Shown here: in pieces, positions 62,124 to 64,000 of the stretch
Numbering within the stretch: the first letter of the stretch is position 1
Layout: the number at the start of each line of letters is the position of its first letter
Assembly: GCA_900199555.1 (NCBI GenBank)
Contig: FZQZ01000009.1
Coordinates: 1-64,000 of the forward strand
Source of the DNA: Prevotellaceae bacterium MN60
GTDB lineage: Bacteria > Bacteroidota > Bacteroidia > Bacteroidales > Bacteroidaceae
Direction: 5' to 3'
Length of the DNA stretch: 64,000 nucleotides
The notes under the pieces: generated by a model
Database searches by the model: none
What the model was told of the DNA's origin: nothing
What the model saw: only the letters and a program-made list of their open reading frames with translations
Program-made: the position numbers and the translations under genes

Positions 62124-63632
62124 ATGGAATTAAAGAAGTTAAAGACATTAGCAATCTTCTTATTCATCGGGGTTTCCTTGCCCATAATGGCGCAAGACTC
62201 TTTGTCTACGCACATCACCTATGATTTGACGACAGAGGCATCGGTTGGTACGGGTGATTTCACCGCTTACCAACTATCAACCAATCGCTATCACATCATG
62301 GCAACACGGCCTAACACGGCCTACATGCGCGGAGCAGTTAATATTGAACATTCTTTAGGAAGTGATTTCTTACTCACGGGAGGTATCGATGCTGTCGCAT
62401 CTGTACATGCCGACCACAAGGCTTATATACAGCAGTGTTTTGCCAATCTGCAATGGAAAGAATTCTTCCTTGAGGCAGGTAGTCGTGAGCAGAAGCCCGT
62501 ATTGCGCAATAGTCTTTTGTCTGTTGGACACTTTGCCAAAGGCATTAATGCTAAACCAATGCCACAGGTACATATCGGCACCACCGACTTCTGGACAGTG
62601 CCCTATACCAAGGGATGGCTACAAATACACTTTGATGGTGGTTATGGTAAGTTGATGGATAGCAACTATCGTGAAGAAGCTTTCAAGGCTGCTCCAGACG
62701 TCAATGCAGGTTATGCCACAGGCATCTATTTCCACCAAAAGCATTTCTACTTCCGCACCAATCCCAATAAGCGTTTCTTTGTTACTGCCGGAATCGAACA
62801 CATGGTGCAGTTTGGCGGTACGAGCTACACGAAGGTAAATGGCGAACTAGTTAGCAAGAGTAAGCCTCTCAACCTCAAGACCTTCTTGAGAGTAATACTG
62901 CCCGTGGGCGATAGTCAATACTACGAGAATGATGCTATGGAGGATTGGGTATATGGCAACCACCTTGGTTCGATGACGGTCCAATTGGGTTGGAATATCA
63001 ACAAGAATCATCTTGTGCAAGTGTATGTTGACGACCCGTTCGAGGATGGTTCTGGTATGCGCAAAGGCAACGGATGGGACGGACTATGGGGTGTAGAATA
63101 TACCAACAAGACTGCAGGCAAGCAGCTCATCAGAAGCGCCGTCTTTGAATACTTCCAAAGCACCAACCAAAGCGGTCCTCTGCACTACGACCGTGGTGAC
63201 TATCCCGAACCTATCCGTAGTAAGATCACAGAGCTCGTAACAGGCAATGATGAATATTATAACCACTCGTACTATATCAACTATGCCTACTATGGCATGA
63301 CACCAGGTATTGCTCTTATCACCTCACCTATATATAATAAGGACGGTTATACCGCCTATCGCGACAATCGCATCAAGGCTTGGCATCTAGGCATTACGGG
63401 CGAACTCACCCCTCGTATCAGCTACCTCATTAAAGGTTCTTATCGCGAGGGATGGGGCACCTATAAGGTTCCATCCATTCAAAAGCAACACTCTTTCGAT
63501 GCTATGCTGCAGGGCAACTATCAGTTAGGAGCTTGGCAGTTTAGTGGTGCCTATGCCTTCGACAAGGGAAACATCTACGGTGACAACTCTACGTTTAACT
63601 TTAAAATCAGCTATCATGGCAAAATTCTATAA
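62124..63632 (+). CDS. wzi: Capsule assembly protein, Wzi family outer-membrane barrel
   Basis: The 502-residue protein has a signal peptide (about 1-23, LPIMA-Q) and an outer-membrane beta-barrel pattern throughout. Wzi-like segments include FTAYQLSTNRYHIMATRPNT near residue 46, LQWKEFFLEAGSREQKPVLR near 110 and YYINYAYYGMTPGIALITSP near 383. Wzi proteins help attach or organise capsule at the cell surface. It lies 20 bp after the sugar transferase gene, and its 3' end overlaps the next gene by 17 bp. Confidence 0.85.
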   Translation: MELKKLKTLAIFLFIGVSLPIMAQDSLSTHITYDLTTEASVGTGDFTAYQLSTNRYHIMATRPNTAYMRGAVNIEHSLGSDFLLTGGIDAVASVHADHKAYIQQCFANLQWKEFFLEAGSREQKPVLRNSLLSVGHFAKGINAKPMPQVHIGTTDFWTVPYTKGWLQIHFDGGYGKLMDSNYREEAFKAAPDVNAGYATGIYFHQKHFYFRTNPNKRFFVTAGIEHMVQFGGTSYTKVNGELVSKSKPLNLKTFLRVILPVGDSQYYENDAMEDWVYGNHLGSMTVQLGWNINKNHLVQVYVDDPFEDGSGMRKGNGWDGLWGVEYTNKTAGKQLIRSAVFEYFQSTNQSGPLHYDRGDYPEPIRSKITELVTGNDEYYNHSYYINYAYYGMTPGIALITSPIYNKDGYTAYRDNRIKAWHLGITGELTPRISYLIKGSYREGWGTYKVPSIQKQHSFDAMLQGNYQLGAWQFSGAYAFDKGNIYGDNSTFNFKISYHGKIL

Positions 63633-64000
63633 AATCTTACCTCTTTACCTTTTCACCTTCTTACTTCTCTCTTGTCAGGAAGGAGGTGATGCTGGTGATC
63701 TCTTAGGACAGTGGCGAATGTCAGATTCGAGATACGTTAGTTTCTCAGGTTCTATTGTCCAGTTTCATACGGTAGACAACAATGTGATGAGCAGCCAGAT
63801 TTTTGGCAACTTCCATCATGTGGGTGATAGTATTTTTATAGACTGCCACTCTATCCATGATAACTCCCAACATGACAAGGATGTGATAGAAAATGTCTTT
63901 GGCTTTAAACCCTTTAATAATATTCGCGTTAAGATAGAATCTCTTACCTCCGACCACCTACGACTCAGCAAAGACGGTCAGTATTGGCTGTTGGAGAAAT
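63616..64000 (+). CDS. Partial lipoprotein gene, lipocalin-like, cut by the window end
   Basis: ATG 63616 opens a frame that stays open to the end of the window (128 codons seen). The signal peptide (MAKFYKILPLYLFTFLLLSC) ends in a lipobox Cys at residue 20. The mature part opens LLGQWRMSDSRYVSFSGSIV, similar to lipocalin-like domains of Bacteroidetes lipoproteins. It overlaps the Wzi gene by 17 bp and is probably the next member of the operon. The hydrophobic core is written by TTACCTTT-type octamers. The C-terminus is not visible. Confidence 0.65.
   Translation, partial: MAKFYKILPLYLFTFLLLSCQEGGDAGDLLGQWRMSDSRYVSFSGSIVQFHTVDNNVMSSQIFGNFHHVGDSIFIDCHSIHDNSQHDKDVIENVFGFKPFNNIRVKIESLTSDHLRLSKDGQYWLLEK
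63637..63668 (+). repeat. Octamer repeat encoding a lipoprotein signal-peptide core
   Basis: TTACCTCT, TTACCTTT, TCACCTTC and TTACTTCT follow in exact 8-bp steps and encode LPLYLFTFLLL of the partial lipoprotein. The unit is the complement of the AAAGGTAA octamers at 24892-24923. Confidence 0.75.

Overview
The window is chromosomal DNA from a Bacteroidales bacterium, most likely a gut or rumen Prevotellaceae (Prevotella/Segatella/Xylanibacter type). Supporting signs are: promoters of the Bacteroidetes form TTTG-N19-21-TAnnTTTG, few Shine-Dalgarno sites, Sus-type glycan machinery, an ECF sigma/anti-sigma/TonB-transducer cassette, a tmRNA whose tag reads GETQYALAA, secreted proteins ending in type IX-like C-terminal sorting tails, and families DUF4625, DUF4380, DUF4491 and Wzi-type capsule assembly. 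Genus is inferred from style only.

Layout. (1) 1-4.1 kb: repeats and tandem promoters, then ECF sigma factor, a short anti-sigma-like membrane protein and a TonB-dependent transducer. (2) 4.1-9.7 kb: cytidylate kinase-like protein, MsrA, a secreted endonuclease I and a secreted M6 metalloprotease. (3) 9.8-18.8 kb: two paralogous carboxylesterases flanking a probable metal-uptake operon (Cys/His-rich membrane protein, ZnuD-like receptor, two acidic/His-rich lipoproteins), an exported flavodoxin and a lipocalin-like lipoprotein. (4) 18.9-40.6 kb: a large starch locus. The minus-strand operon is lacI-type regulator, MFS transporter, GH77, GH97, pullulanase, neopullulanase. The divergent plus arm is susC-susD-susE-susF, then a triple-domain secreted protein and a secreted GH13 amylase with CBM26. 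(5) 40.6-43.5 kb: a barrel-protein fragment, a STAS-kinase fusion, about 860 bp of non-coding DNA dense in inverted repeats, and a small lipoprotein. (6) 43.6-47.7 kb: alcohol dehydrogenase, hydroxyacid dehydrogenase, DUF4380, DUF4491 and ssrA. (7) 47.9-64 kb: an exopolysaccharide/capsule operon (Wza-like export protein, Wzz, EpsG polymerase, Wzx flippase, six glycosyltransferase-type genes, two initiating phosphosugar transferases, Wzi), cut off in a lipoprotein gene at the right edge.

How it fits together. The starch locus looks complete: surface binding and import (SusCDEF), extracellular amylase and accessory binding protein, periplasmic GH97/GH13 enzymes, inner-membrane MFS uptake and cytoplasmic GH77. 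No SusR-type regulator is present. Instead a LacI-family gene sits at the divergent junction, and three palindromes of LacI-operator type lie at the same distance (61.5-62.5 bp) upstream of four -7 boxes that all lack a -33 element. This predicts a LacI-type activator.

Other notable signals: two 132-bp palindromic modules with co-varying core hairpins (42.7-43.0 kb); 7- and 8-bp repeat families that run into coding sequence, including signal peptides written by TTACCTTT-type octamers; and a frameshift-prone heptamer tract in the metal receptor gene. All family assignments are from reading the sequence, not from database searches.
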